A stretch of 57,681 bases of DNA from an uncultured Jannaschia sp. (GCF_947494025.1 NZ_CANLTQ010000018.1:1-57681), one strand, 5' to 3'. Shown: positions 17,996-27,042, counted from the stretch's first letter. The notes: generated by a model not told the origin, from the sequence alone. Numbers and translations are program-made.

Positions 17996-19030
17996 ATGAT
18001 CTGGAAAACCTTCGCCGGAACCCTTCTTACCCTGCTCGTTCTGGCGGCCATCGAGTACCAGGGCATGGGATACCTCATCTCGGAGGCACGAGCGTTCATC
18101 TTTCCGCCGAACGGCCTGACACCGCAAAAAGTAGTTCAGACCGATACCGCTGCCGACGGCACCACGACCCTCCTCGCTGTTGGGGATATCGCGAGTTGTG
18201 AAGAGCGGCCCGGCTTCGCCGACAAGCTGCCGAACTTTGCCGGTCTCCTCGGGCTGGAAAGCGCGCTGGACCCGACCACCGCGCTTGCCAACGAGACCGC
18301 GGCCCTGGCAGAAAGTTGGCCTGAAGCGCCGATCCTGGCTCTTGGCGATATCGTCTACAGCAAGGGTCGTCCCGTGGAATTCGAGCACTGCTTCGAGCCG
18401 ACCTGGGGCTCTCTGAAGCCCCGCATCCTGCCGGCGCCCGGCAATCACGAATACAACACCCCCGCCGCGTTTGGCTACTACGACTACTTCGGCGCGCAAG
18501 CCGGACCGGACCGACGCGGATGGTATGCGGTCAACGTGCCCGGCTGGCTGATCCTGTCGCTGAATAGCGAGGTGGACGCGTCCCCCAGCTCTCCCCAGTC
18601 GACATGGCTTCGCGACCGGCTCGACGAGGCTGGCGGCGCCTGCATCCTCGCGTTCTACCACAAGCCCGCGCACTCGCTCGCGGAGCGCGACGGCCGGGCG
18701 AGCGCCGTCGACCTCTTTCGGCAGCTCCAGCAGGGCGGCGCAACGCTGGTCCTGAACGGCCACAACCACTTCTACGAGCGCACCGTGGCGCTCGACGGCG
18801 CAGGCCGGATGGCCCCCGGCATCGGCACCGTCGCCTTCACCGTAGGGACGGGCGGGAAGACGTCTGAAGATCGGCCGAGGCTGGAGACGACGGAGGCGGC
18901 GGCCTTCGGGCGGACGGGCCTGCTACGCCTCGACCTGCGGGACGGGGCGTATTCGTGGGCCTACGTCGATGCGCTTACCCGGGATGTCCTCGATGAGGGG
19001 ACACGGCCATGCAATCCCATGCGCGCCTGA
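17996..19030 (+). CDS. Membrane-anchored calcineurin-like metallophosphoesterase
   Basis: A 344-residue protein with a hydrophobic N-terminal anchor (TFAGTLLTLLVLAAIEYQ) that would place the enzyme in the periplasm. The dinuclear metal site of purple-acid-phosphatase-like enzymes is visible in order: AVGDIASC, LALGDIVYS, PGNHEY, FYHKPAHS and NGHNHFYER. It would hydrolyse phosphate esters, substrate unknown. It stands alone between the defence island and the two-component system, which lies on the opposite strand 16 bp away. Confidence 0.88.
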   Translation: MIWKTFAGTLLTLLVLAAIEYQGMGYLISEARAFIFPPNGLTPQKVVQTDTAADGTTTLLAVGDIASCEERPGFADKLPNFAGLLGLESALDPTTALANETAALAESWPEAPILALGDIVYSKGRPVEFEHCFEPTWGSLKPRILPAPGNHEYNTPAAFGYYDYFGAQAGPDRRGWYAVNVPGWLILSLNSEVDASPSSPQSTWLRDRLDEAGGACILAFYHKPAHSLAERDGRASAVDLFRQLQQGGATLVLNGHNHFYERTVALDGAGRMAPGIGTVAFTVGTGGKTSEDRPRLETTEAAAFGRTGLLRLDLRDGAYSWAYVDALTRDVLDEGTRPCNPMRA

Positions 19031-19046
19031 CCGACCAAAATCCGCG

Positions 19047-20372
19047 TCAGGCGACTGCGTGGAACGTCGCGGCGAACCCGCCCTCGCGCCCCACCGGCGG
19101 GGAGGCGAGCGCGAGGCTGCCGCCGGACTGCCTAGCGATGGTCTCGGCGATGTGGAGGCCGAGCCCGAACCCCCCGCCCGCGACACGGCCGCGGCGGAAG
19201 CGCCGCGTGAGCCCGGCGAGCTCGGCCTCGGGCAGGCAAATGCCATCATTCTCGACGCGCAGCACGGCGTCGGACGTGAGCGTGACGCGGATATCGGATC
19301 CCTCCGGCGCGTGCTGGAACGCGTTGTCGACGAGGTTCCCCGCCAGGATGGCGAAGGCATCTGCGTCGATCCGCGCCATGACGGGGCCGGCGGACATCGC
19401 GACCGTCAGCCGAGAGGCGCGCGCGGGGTCGCGGCGGCTGTCCTCGAGGACGAGGTCGAGCAACGACCGAAGATCCTGTGGATCGGTTGCCGCCCCGATC
19501 CCGGCATCGGCGCGGGCGAGCTGCAGCAGCCGAGCGACCAGCCGCGACATGCGCACGAGCGCCGTCTCGATCCGCGCGATCCGCTCTCGGTCGTCGTTGC
19601 GGGCCTCGGCCTTCAGCCGTTGAACCTGCGCGAGCGCCACGGCCACGGGTGTGCGCAGCTCGTGCGCGGCGTTGGTGGCGAAGGCGCGCTCGCCGTCGAT
19701 GGCGCGGCCGAGCCGGATCATCAGCCCGTTTAGCGTCGCTGTGATTGCGCGCAGCTCGCCCGGTTGCCCGCCCGCGTCGATCGGGTCGAGCCGCCCGTCT
19801 CCCCGGGCGGCGATCTCGCCGCGCAGCGCGTCGAGCGGGCGCAGCGCGGTCCGCGCGATCCAGCCGACCATCAGGTAGCCGATCGGCAGGAGCGCCAGCA
19901 TCGGCAGGAGGAAGGCTAGGAAGCTGTCGCGGTAGGCCTCCCACCGCTCGTGCAGCGGGTCGCCGAAGGCCACGGCATATCCCGCCTCGTCCGCGCCGGT
20001 CAGGTAAAAAGCGTGGGTCTCGGTCTCGCGGTATCCCCGCGCAGGCGGCCCCTTGGGGAGGTCTGCCTGCGCCGTGCCGGCGGAGCGCAGCAAGACGCGA
20101 CCCTCGGAGTCGAGCAACAGGAAAACCAGCGCCTCATCGGCATCGGGCGGGTCGTCCGACGGGGCCATCGCGCCGCCCTCGCCGCTCTTCCAACGCTCGA
20201 CTAAGACCGGCTGGAACAGCTCGGCCGTCTCTCGCAGCGTGAGGTCGAGAAGCTCTTCCTGCTCGGACCGCAGCACGAGCGCCATGGCCAACGTCGCGAG
20301 CAGCCAGATCGCCGCGAAGCCAAGGCTCGTGAGACGCGCCAGCCGCCGCGCGAGGCTGCGATCGGCCCTCAT
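19047..20372 (-). CDS. Sensor histidine kinase (two transmembrane helices)
   Basis: A 441-residue kinase. TM1 is near residues 17-34 and TM2 is SFLAFLLPMLALLPIGYLMV, enclosing a periplasmic sensor of about 115 residues. A HAMP-like linker follows. The H-box is ATNAAHELRTPVAVAL with the phospho-accepting His. The ATPase domain shows an N-box (LAGNLVDNAFQHAP) and a G-box (GFGLGLHIAE). The start ATG at 20372 overlaps the regulator stop (ATGA). It resembles QseC/PmrB-type kinases. Its genomic partner faces a lipid-modification operon, so control of envelope charge is a reasonable guess. Confidence 0.92.
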   Translation of the reverse strand: MRADRSLARRLARLTSLGFAAIWLLATLAMALVLRSEQEELLDLTLRETAELFQPVLVERWKSGEGGAMAPSDDPPDADEALVFLLLDSEGRVLLRSAGTAQADLPKGPPARGYRETETHAFYLTGADEAGYAVAFGDPLHERWEAYRDSFLAFLLPMLALLPIGYLMVGWIARTALRPLDALRGEIAARGDGRLDPIDAGGQPGELRAITATLNGLMIRLGRAIDGERAFATNAAHELRTPVAVALAQVQRLKAEARNDDRERIARIETALVRMSRLVARLLQLARADAGIGAATDPQDLRSLLDLVLEDSRRDPARASRLTVAMSAGPVMARIDADAFAILAGNLVDNAFQHAPEGSDIRVTLTSDAVLRVENDGICLPEAELAGLTRRFRRGRVAGGGFGLGLHIAETIARQSGGSLALASPPVGREGGFAATFHAVA

Positions 20373-21028
20373 GCCTGGCCCATCCGGTAGCCGAAGCCGC
20401 GCACCGTCTCGACCGCGTCGCGCCCCAGCTTGGCGCGCAGACGGCTCACATGCGCCTCGATGGCGTTGCTTTCGACCTCCTCGCCGAAGCCGTAGACCGC
20501 GTCCTCCAGCTCCGAGCGACCCACGGTCAGGTCGGGCCTGCGGCTCAGCCGGTCCAGCACAGCCCACTCCCTGCGGGTCAGCGATATGGGGATGCCATCC
20601 ACCTCGACCAATCCCGTTGCGGGCACGAGGCGCAGCGCGCCGAACCGTCGCTCGGGCGTCCGGTCCCCGTCGATCCGGCGCAGAATCGCCGCGACCCGCG
20701 CGAGCATCTCGTCGAGGTCGTAGGGCTTTACCAGGTAATCATCCGCGCCTGCATCGAGCCCCGCAATCCGCTCGGTGATCCGGTCGCGCGCGGTGACGAT
20801 CAGCACGGGCGTGGCGTCGCCGCGCTCCCGCAGATCGCGGAGCAGCGCGAGCCCCTCGCCGTCCGGCAGCGCCAGGTCGAGCAGGATCAGCGCGTAGGCT
20901 ACGGCGCGCGCGGCGCCCATCGCGTCGTCGAGCGTCGCGACCACGTCGACGGCATGGGAGGCCGCGCGCAGGTGGTCGGCCACCGCGCCCGCCAGATCCC
21001 GCTCGTCCTCCACCACCAGCAGGCGCAT
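20369..21028 (-). CDS. OmpR-family response regulator
   Basis: A 219-residue regulator. The receiver has the acidic pocket (VVEDE), the phospho-accepting Asp51 in LILLDLALPDGEG, and the VKPYDLDEML switch Lys. The C-terminal winged helix reads LTRREWAVLDRLSRRP and SNAIEAHVSRLRAKLG. It is coupled to the kinase by ATGA. It is divergent from the operon beginning at 21148, with 119 bp between them, so it may act on that promoter. Confidence 0.93.
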   Translation of the reverse strand: MRLLVVEDERDLAGAVADHLRAASHAVDVVATLDDAMGAARAVAYALILLDLALPDGEGLALLRDLRERGDATPVLIVTARDRITERIAGLDAGADDYLVKPYDLDEMLARVAAILRRIDGDRTPERRFGALRLVPATGLVEVDGIPISLTRREWAVLDRLSRRPDLTVGRSELEDAVYGFGEEVESNAIEAHVSRLRAKLGRDAVETVRGFGYRMGQA

Positions 21029-21060
21029 CGACCCTCCGCATCGGCAAGCTCGTCGCAGGC

Positions 21061-21075
21061 TAATCCGCCCGTCAG
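21061..21075 (+). promoter_or_regulatory. Degenerate copy of the regional operator, upstream of the lipid operon
   Basis: TAATCC-GCC-CGTCAG matches the right part of the five-copy operator (TGYAATCC-N3-CGACAG) with a shifted left half (CGCAGG just before). It lies 72 bp before the start at 21148. The match is partial and may be chance. Confidence 0.25.
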
Positions 21076-21147
21076 CGAAACGTAAGGTTCGACCGTCACG
21101 AGCCCCTCGGACCGCGGGCGCAACCGCGCGTCGGACGAGGAGACGAG

Positions 21148-21423
21148 ATGACGGCGGAGACGATCTGGATCGGGGTGGGGCTTGCCGGGCAGCTTTTCTT
21201 CACCTCGCGGTTCCTGGTGCAGTGGATCGTCAGCGAGCGTCGGCGCCAAAGCGTGATCCCGGTAGCTTTCTGGTGGTTCAGCCTGCTGGGCGGGATCACG
21301 CTCCTGAGCTACGCGATCTGGCGGCGCGACCCGGTCTTCATTCTGGGGCAGGCAACTGGTCTCGTCGTCTACGCGCGCAACCTCGCGCTGATCGGACGTG
21401 CCCGGCGGTCGCTCGCGGCATGA
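21148..21423 (+). CDS. Lipid-A-disaccharide synthase N-terminal domain protein
   Basis: A 91-residue membrane protein with three helices. It matches the small stand-alone domain found at the N-terminus of some LpxB proteins: GLAGQLFFTSRFLVQWIVSE, then VIPVAFWWFSLLGG and LSYAIWRRDPVFILGQ. Its biochemical role is not established; it often precedes glycosyltransferases for lipid A or undecaprenyl lipids. The stop overlaps the next start (ATGA), making it the first gene of a four-gene coupled operon. Confidence 0.88.
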   Translation: MTAETIWIGVGLAGQLFFTSRFLVQWIVSERRRQSVIPVAFWWFSLLGGITLLSYAIWRRDPVFILGQATGLVVYARNLALIGRARRSLAA

Positions 21424-22991
21424 CCGACGGCGCTGCTGCACGCACCGCGGTGCTCGCCTTCGTATCGGTCGCCGTGGCAGGCGTCCTCCTGCGCCCCGCC
21501 ATGCCGATCGACGAGACCCGTTATCTGGCCGTCGCCTGGGAGATGTGGCTGTCCGGCGATTGGCTGGTTCCGTCGAAGAACTTCGCGCTCTACACCCACA
21601 AGCCGCCGCTGCTCTTCTGGGCGATCAATGCGGTCTGGTCCGCCACAGGGGTCTCGGAGACCGGTGCGCGGCTGGTCGGTCCCGCCTTCGCCGTGCTGGC
21701 GATCTTGTTGACCGGCCGGCTGTCGCGGGCGCTCTGGCCCGAAGACGCGGGCGCCGGACCCCGCGCGGTCCTCGCCCTTTCGGGCCTACTGATCTTCGGC
21801 TTCTACGGCGGGTTGACGATGTTCGACGCCGCCCTCGCGGCAGCGACAGTTGCGGCGATGCTGGCGCTCTTGCGCGCGGCCGAGACCGGTCGGGGCCGCT
21901 ACTGGGCGCTGCTCGGGGCAGCCATCGCCGCAGGCGTACTGGTCAAGGGGCCGGTGATCCTGATCCACGTGGCACCGGCGCTGCTGCTGGTACCGCTCTG
22001 GGCCGGCAAGCGTCGGCGCGCATCTGCCCGCCGCCTTGTCGCCGGCGGCGGGCTGGCGCTTGCCACGGCGCTCGGCGTCGTCGCGCTGTGGCTCATCCCG
22101 GCCATCGTCGCGGGTGGTCCCGAATACCGCGAAGCTGTCCTGTGGACGCAGAGCGCGGGACGAATGGCCGACAGCTTCGCCCATGCCAAACCCTGGTGGT
22201 TCTACCTCGCCCTGCTGCCGGCACTGCTGTTTCCCTGGGCCTGGATGCCGGGCCTGTGGCGCGCGGCGCTTGATCGGGACATCTTCCGGGAGCCGGGCCT
22301 GCGGCTCTGCCTCGTCTGGGGCGGGGGCGCGCTCCTCCTCTTCAGCCTCATCAGCGGCAAGCAGGCGCACTATCTGGTGCCCGAGTTGGCGGCCGTAGCC
22401 ATCGTCGTCGCGCGGCTCGCGCGGGACGTCCGCAGCACCGTCATGGTCGCCGCCTTGCCGGTCCTCCTGCTGGCGGCCCTCGGCCTAGGTGTGGCGGCCG
22501 GCTTGGTCCCTATCGGCAAGGCCGCCGATCTGGTGCACCCCCGCTCGATCCTCGTCGTGTGGGTCCTGCTGACTCTGACGGTCTGCTGGCTCGCGATCCG
22601 TCTCGGTAGCCTGCGTGGAGGCGCGGTGCTGTCCCTAGGCCTGCTGCTGTCTTTCGACCTGGCCATCGGCCTGACCGACACGCGCGGCATCTACGACACG
22701 GAAGAGATCGCGAAGGCGGTCGCGTCCCGCGAGACGGACGGCATCGCCTTCTACGGGCAGACCTACCACGCCGAGTTCAACTTCGCCGGGCGGCTGACGC
22801 GACCGGTCGCCAACCCGCGATCGGCGGCCGCGCTGGCGGAATGGCGGGCCGCCCATCCGGGCGGCATCATCGTCGCTCGCTCCGACCGCGCCGCCCCGGA
22901 CTGGCGGCCGCACGAGACGATCGTATTCCGTAACGCCCCCTATGCCATCTGGCACGTCGCCGACGCGCCCGCTCCGGAGCCCACTTCATGA
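21420..22991 (+). CDS. GT39/ArnT-like membrane glycosyltransferase
   Basis: A 523-residue multi-spanning glycosyltransferase. The D31-E32 pair in MPIDETRYLAVAWEMW is the typical catalytic motif of ArnT/PMT-type GT-C enzymes. It is followed by KPPLLFWAIN. About ten hydrophobic helices follow, then a short periplasmic C-terminal domain. Such enzymes move a sugar from a polyprenyl phosphate to lipid A or other acceptors in the periplasm. The neighbour GT2 could make the polyprenyl-phosphate sugar. Donor and acceptor cannot be read from the sequence. Starts at ATG overlapping the previous stop. Confidence 0.88.
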   Translation: MTDGAAARTAVLAFVSVAVAGVLLRPAMPIDETRYLAVAWEMWLSGDWLVPSKNFALYTHKPPLLFWAINAVWSATGVSETGARLVGPAFAVLAILLTGRLSRALWPEDAGAGPRAVLALSGLLIFGFYGGLTMFDAALAAATVAAMLALLRAAETGRGRYWALLGAAIAAGVLVKGPVILIHVAPALLLVPLWAGKRRRASARRLVAGGGLALATALGVVALWLIPAIVAGGPEYREAVLWTQSAGRMADSFAHAKPWWFYLALLPALLFPWAWMPGLWRAALDRDIFREPGLRLCLVWGGGALLLFSLISGKQAHYLVPELAAVAIVVARLARDVRSTVMVAALPVLLLAALGLGVAAGLVPIGKAADLVHPRSILVVWVLLTLTVCWLAIRLGSLRGGAVLSLGLLLSFDLAIGLTDTRGIYDTEEIAKAVASRETDGIAFYGQTYHAEFNFAGRLTRPVANPRSAAALAEWRAAHPGGIIVARSDRAAPDWRPHETIVFRNAPYAIWHVADAPAPEPTS

Positions 22992-23785
22992 CATCCCGCG
23001 ACCCTGACGCCGTCGCGCCGGCGATCAGCGTGATCGTTCCCGCCCGCGACGAGGTCGTGGCCATCGGCCCGCTGGTGGCGGAGATCGGACGGGTGCTCGC
23101 GCACCACGCCTTCGAGCTGATCGTCGTCGACGACGGCTCGACAGACGGGACGCACCACGCGTTGAACGCGCTCCAGGCACGCCATGACTTTCTCGCCGTG
23201 ATCCGCAACGACGCGCCCCGCGGGCAGTCCTGCGCGATCCGCCAGGGCGTCCGGCGCGCGTGCGGCGCCATCGTCGTCACGCTCGACGGCGACGGGCAGA
23301 ACCCGCCCAACCAGATTCCGTTGCTGCTCGCGCCGTTCGATGCTTCGGGCGCGGATCGTCTGGGCCTCGTGCAGGGCGAGCGCATCCGCCGTCTGGACAC
23401 GGCCTGGCGTCGCTTGGCATCACAGGCGGCGAACGCCATCCGCCGCGCTCTGCTGCGCGACGGCGTGCGCGATTCGGGCTGCGGCATGAAGGCGTTCCGC
23501 CGCGCCGCCTATCTCGACCTGTCCTGGTTCGACCACATCCACCGATTCATGCCCGCGATGATGCTGCGCGAGGGCTGGGACGTGGCCGTCACGCGCGTAA
23601 CGCATCGCGAGCGCTTGGGCGGCGCGTCGAAATACTCCAACCTCGCCCGCGCGCTCGTCGGCATCCCGGACCTCCTCGGCGCCGCATGGCTCATCCGCAG
23701 GCGCGGCTGCGAAAGTGGTCGTCTGCTCGGCCGGGAACAGCCCGTCGAGCCACTGGACGCTCCGCAGACGGAGCTTCGCTCGTGA
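22988..23785 (+). CDS. Family 2 glycosyltransferase (DPM1/ArnC-like)
   Basis: A 265-residue cytoplasmic GT-A enzyme. SVIVPARDE starts the Rossmann-like fold, VVDDGSTDGT binds the nucleotide, and LDGDGQNPP carries the DxD-like metal site. CGMKAFRR and THRERLGGASKY are typical of dolichol- or undecaprenyl-phosphate sugar synthases. It has no C-terminal membrane pair. It would load a sugar onto undecaprenyl phosphate for the GT39 enzyme encoded just upstream. Start overlaps the previous stop (ATGA). Confidence 0.9.
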   Translation: MTSRDPDAVAPAISVIVPARDEVVAIGPLVAEIGRVLAHHAFELIVVDDGSTDGTHHALNALQARHDFLAVIRNDAPRGQSCAIRQGVRRACGAIVVTLDGDGQNPPNQIPLLLAPFDASGADRLGLVQGERIRRLDTAWRRLASQAANAIRRALLRDGVRDSGCGMKAFRRAAYLDLSWFDHIHRFMPAMMLREGWDVAVTRVTHRERLGGASKYSNLARALVGIPDLLGAAWLIRRRGCESGRLLGREQPVEPLDAPQTELRS

Positions 23786-24543
23786 GCCGTCCCAACCCCG
23801 TCCTGAGCCGGATCGAGGCCGTGGGCATCGCGGCCCTCCTGGTCGCAGCCCTGTTCTTGACCTTCCCGAACCTGGATCTTCGGATCAGCGGTATCTTCGG
23901 CGACGCCCGGGGCTTCCCGTTGCGTGCCTCCATGGCCTGGAACGCCGTACGGGACGCGATGATCGGCCTGACCGACGGCGCAATGATCGTGGTGGTCGGG
24001 ATGCTGCTCGCGGGCCTGGCCTGGCCGGCCAGCCGCGTCCTGCGTACGCGCGTCCTCGCCTTCGCGACCGCGTCCTACGCGCTCGGCCCGGGCCTTCTGG
24101 TCAACGCGGTGCTCAAACCCCAGTCCGGCCGCGCCCGGCCCTGGAACGTCGACCTCTTCGGCGGCGACGCGGCCTTCACGCCGGTGCTCACCGCCGCCGA
24201 CCAATGCCCGTCGCATTGCAGTTTCGTCTCGGGCGAGGCCAGCGCGCTGGCCACCATGACGACGATCCTCCTGCTCGTCGCGGTGCCGCTCCTGCCCGCC
24301 CGGCACTGCGTCGTGGCCAGGGTCGGCATCGTCGCGGTCGCCATCTTCGGCTCGCTCTTGCGCGTCGCCTTCGGGGCGCACTTCCTCAGCGACGTGGTCT
24401 TCGCCTGGCTCGTCTCGGTGCCGATCGTGCTGGCATTGCATGCCGCGTTCCGGATCGGACAGATCGAGACGCCGCTCGCCTTCGATGCTTCGTTGACGGA
24501 ATCTCCATTGCAGGACTGTAATCCAGCCGACAGACACGCTTGA
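23782..24543 (+). CDS. PAP2-family membrane phosphatase with a variant motif 2
   Basis: A 253-residue membrane protein of the PAP2/LpxE-LpxF class. Motif 1 is KPQSGRARPW and motif 3 is RVAFGAHFLSDVV. Motif 2, normally PSGH, reads CSFVSGEAS, so the usual His is Glu. In context it would remove a phosphate from lipid A or from a lipid carrier in the periplasm. Start is GTG overlapping the GT2 stop (GTGA). The 3' end contains the first copy of the regional operator for the following gene. Confidence 0.85.
   Translation: MSRPNPVLSRIEAVGIAALLVAALFLTFPNLDLRISGIFGDARGFPLRASMAWNAVRDAMIGLTDGAMIVVVGMLLAGLAWPASRVLRTRVLAFATASYALGPGLLVNAVLKPQSGRARPWNVDLFGGDAAFTPVLTAADQCPSHCSFVSGEASALATMTTILLLVAVPLLPARHCVVARVGIVAVAIFGSLLRVAFGAHFLSDVVFAWLVSVPIVLALHAAFRIGQIETPLAFDASLTESPLQDCNPADRHA
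24507..24533 (+). promoter_or_regulatory. Regional operator, copy 1, pointing to the exported protein at 24612
   Basis: ATTGCA-GGAC-TGTAAT followed by CC, three bases and CGACAG. It lies inside the last codons of the PAP2 gene and 89 bp before the ATG at 24612. Dyad, spacing and CGACAG are shared with four other sites in the island. Confidence 0.65.
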
Positions 24544-24611
24544 TCCCGGCTCCTCATAATGATGACAGGCGCAGCCGATGGGGTCGCGTCGACAAGAAGA
24601 GGATACAGAAC

Positions 24612-24896
24612 ATGACCGGACCAAACCCGCGCAGCGCGCTCGGCGCCCTGTCCCTCGCCGCCGCGATGGCCGTCACGTTGGCCGCACCGTTGCCCGCTTT
24701 TGCGCAATCGACCGCCACCGACGAGGCGAGCGAGAGCCAGCTCGACATGAGCATCGAGCGGTTCTTCGACAGCCACGGCATCACCACCGAGGTGCAAACG
24801 CTGTCGCTCGGACAGCTCGCCGCGATCCACGCCCTCGTCTCGGACTCAGGCAGCACGACGAAGGAGCAGATCGAGGCGATCATCGGCGACAACTGA
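24612..24896 (+). CDS. Small exported protein, unknown function
   Basis: A 94-residue protein with a clear signal peptide (SALGALSLAAAMAVTLAAPL, cleavage probably after PAFA-Q). The mature part, about 63 residues, is acidic: DMSIERFFDSHGITTEVQTL, then LGQLAAIHALVSDSG. I do not recognise it. It has its own operator upstream and is convergent with the kinase at 24986. A periplasmic partner of the sensor kinases is possible but unsupported. Confidence 0.75.
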   Translation: MTGPNPRSALGALSLAAAMAVTLAAPLPAFAQSTATDEASESQLDMSIERFFDSHGITTEVQTLSLGQLAAIHALVSDSGSTTKEQIEAIIGDN

Positions 24897-24985
24897 GCCG
24901 TCTCCGGACGACGATCCGATCATGCAGCAATCGGGGTCAGCCTTCACGCAAGGCCGGCCTGTTCGCCGTGAGGCAGACCGGATGC

Positions 24986-26371
24986 TTACTCCTTCGAGCC
25001 GGCGCCCGCCGCCGGAAAGGCGAGGCGCACGATTAGGCCCGGCGCCGCGTCGCCGAGCGAGAGCGTGGCATCGTGCAGCCCGGCGATGGCGGCGACGAGC
25101 GACAGCCCGAGGCCGCTGCCGTCCGTCGTGCGGCTGCGCTCCAGCCGGTAGAGGCGCCGAAGCACGAGGTCGCGCTCCTCCGCCGGGATCCCGGGGCCGT
25201 CGTCGGCGACGACGAGGGCGGCCCGAGGACCCTCGCGCGCGAGGGTCACGACGATGCGGCCGCCCAGAGGCACGTGGCGCAGGCCGTTCTCGATCAGGTT
25301 GGCGAGCACCTGGCCCAGCAGTTGCCGATCGCCGTTCACGTCGAACGGTCCGGCCCCGACCACGTCCAGTCGCAGATCATGGCCGCTCGCCTCGGCATCC
25401 GGCCCGTAGATGTCCACGACACCCGAGACGACCGCGCGCAGGTCGGTCGGCGTGAAGCGGTCGCGGACGGCGCCGCCCTCGAGCTGCGCGATCTGCAGGA
25501 GCGACTGGAACGTGCGCACGATGCGGTCGCACTCGGCCCGCGCGGCCTCGACGGTCCCCTTCTGGTCCGCGGTCAGGTAGGTCCTGCTTTCAAGCCGCTC
25601 CAGCTGGATCGCGACCCGCTGGATCGGCGTCTTCAGGTCATGGGCGATGTCGGCCGAGATCTGGCGGAGCGAGGCCGTGGACGTGGCCTGCGCGCGGGCC
25701 ATCCCGTTCACCGCCCGGCCGATCTGCTCGAGATCGTCCGCCGCGTCGGTCACGTCCGGCACCCGCGCCGTCAGGTCGCCGGAGGTCAGCTCGGCCAGCG
25801 TCCCGCGGATCGCTTCCACGCGGTCGCGCGCCCGGCGCGCAACGGCCAGCCCGGCCGCCGAGGCCATCGCCAGCGTCGGCAGGAAGCCGACCAGAAAGAC
25901 GGTCAGGAACAGCTCTCCCATCTCGACGACCTGCTCGCGGGTCTGCGCGACGACCAGATGCCCGCCCGCGACCCAGCCGCCGATCGCGAGATAGCTGTCG
26001 GAGAGCGCGCGCGTGCCTGCCGCGATCTCGCCTTCGGACAGGACGCGGAGGACGTCGATGTCCGGCAGGCCATCGACATTGCCGACAGACGCCCCGGCAT
26101 CGGGCACGAAGCGCAGCACCGTCATCTCGGCTGGTATCGCCGCGACCTCGGCGGCCAGCCGCTCCCGCAGCTCCTCCTCCTCGTCGATGGCCTGGTAGCT
26201 CGCGAGCGCCTGCGTGACGCTCTCCCGCAGGGCGTCATCGAAGTCCTGCCGAACGGCGAGGAACGAGAAACTGAAGATGGCGAGCGACGAGACCGTGAAG
26301 ATCGCGATCAGGATCAGCGTCAGACGGAGCGGCGTCGATCTGAGCGGGTTTCCCGGCAGGCCGGGCGTCAC
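24986..26371 (-). CDS. Sensor histidine kinase of the PepSY-linked two-component system
   Basis: A 461-residue kinase. TM1 is LILIAIFTVSSLAIFSFSF and TM2 near residues 165-185 (LFLTVFLVGFLPTLAMASAA), with a periplasmic sensor between them. A HAMP domain follows. The H-box is DIAHDLKTPIQRVAIQLERL; the ATPase domain has LANLIENGLRHVP and GSGLGLSLVAAI. Start is GTG at 26371, overlapping the regulator stop (GTGA). The gene order is PepSY protein, regulator, kinase, suggesting that the PepSY product is either a target or a periplasmic modulator. Confidence 0.9.
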   Translation of the reverse strand: MTPGLPGNPLRSTPLRLTLILIAIFTVSSLAIFSFSFLAVRQDFDDALRESVTQALASYQAIDEEEELRERLAAEVAAIPAEMTVLRFVPDAGASVGNVDGLPDIDVLRVLSEGEIAAGTRALSDSYLAIGGWVAGGHLVVAQTREQVVEMGELFLTVFLVGFLPTLAMASAAGLAVARRARDRVEAIRGTLAELTSGDLTARVPDVTDAADDLEQIGRAVNGMARAQATSTASLRQISADIAHDLKTPIQRVAIQLERLESRTYLTADQKGTVEAARAECDRIVRTFQSLLQIAQLEGGAVRDRFTPTDLRAVVSGVVDIYGPDAEASGHDLRLDVVGAGPFDVNGDRQLLGQVLANLIENGLRHVPLGGRIVVTLAREGPRAALVVADDGPGIPAEERDLVLRRLYRLERSRTTDGSGLGLSLVAAIAGLHDATLSLGDAAPGLIVRLAFPAAGAGSKE

Positions 26372-27042
26372 TCGGCGTCGATCCGGTAGCCTGCGCCGCG
26401 CACCGTCTCGATCAAGTCGCGGTCGAAGGGCTTGTCCACCTTGCCGCGCAGGCGGCTCACATGGGTCTCGACCACATTGGTCTGCGGATCGAAGTGGATG
26501 TCCCACACCGCCTCGAGCAGCATGGTCCGGGTCTGCACCCGGCCCTTGCGACGCAGAAGGTGCTCGAGCAGCGCGAATTCGCGCGGCAGCAGGTCGATCG
26601 AAGTCCCGCCCCGCGTCACCTTGCGCGTAAGCAGGTTCATCTCTAGGTCGCGGGCGCGCAGGGCCGTCGGCTCCTCGGCCATCTGCGGGCGCCGGCCGAG
26701 CGCGGCGATCCGCGCCTTCAACTCGCCGAAGGCGAAGGGCTTCACGAGGTAGTCGTCGGCGCCCGCATCCAGCCCCTCGATCCGATCATCGACCCCGCCG
26801 AGCGCGGTGAGCAGCAGGACAGGCGTGCGGTTCTTCGCGCCACGCAGGGTCTTGACCAGGGAGACGCCGTCGAGCCCGGGCAGCATCCGGTCCACGACCA
26901 TCACGTCATAGGCGCCCACGGTCGCCTGGATCAGCCCATCCTGACCGTTCGCGAGCAGGTCGACGGAATGGCCCTCCTCGCGTAGGCCCTCCACGATGTA
27001 GGGGCCTGCCGTCTTGTCGTCCTCGATCACGAGTATCTTCAT
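26368..27042 (-). CDS. OmpR-family response regulator
   Basis: A 224-residue regulator with VIEDD, Asp51 in VMVVDRMLPGLDG and the switch Lys in LVKPFAFGEL. The winged-helix output domain contains LLPREFALLEHLLRRKG and TNVVETHVSRLRGKVDKPF. It resembles CusR/PhoP-like regulators. It is coupled to the kinase and lies 76 bp after the PepSY gene, past a strong hairpin. It is my first candidate for the protein that binds the five-copy operator, because one copy drives its own leader gene. Confidence 0.93.
   Translation of the reverse strand: MKILVIEDDKTAGPYIVEGLREEGHSVDLLANGQDGLIQATVGAYDVMVVDRMLPGLDGVSLVKTLRGAKNRTPVLLLTALGGVDDRIEGLDAGADDYLVKPFAFGELKARIAALGRRPQMAEEPTALRARDLEMNLLTRKVTRGGTSIDLLPREFALLEHLLRRKGRVQTRTMLLEAVWDIHFDPQTNVVETHVSRLRGKVDKPFDRDLIETVRGAGYRIDAE

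Noticed and set aside
24517-24545. Treating the TGTAAT of the regional operators as ECF -35 elements
   Set aside because: At 16 or 17 bp downstream none of the five has CGTC, whereas all share CGACAG at a fixed short distance. They form a separate class.
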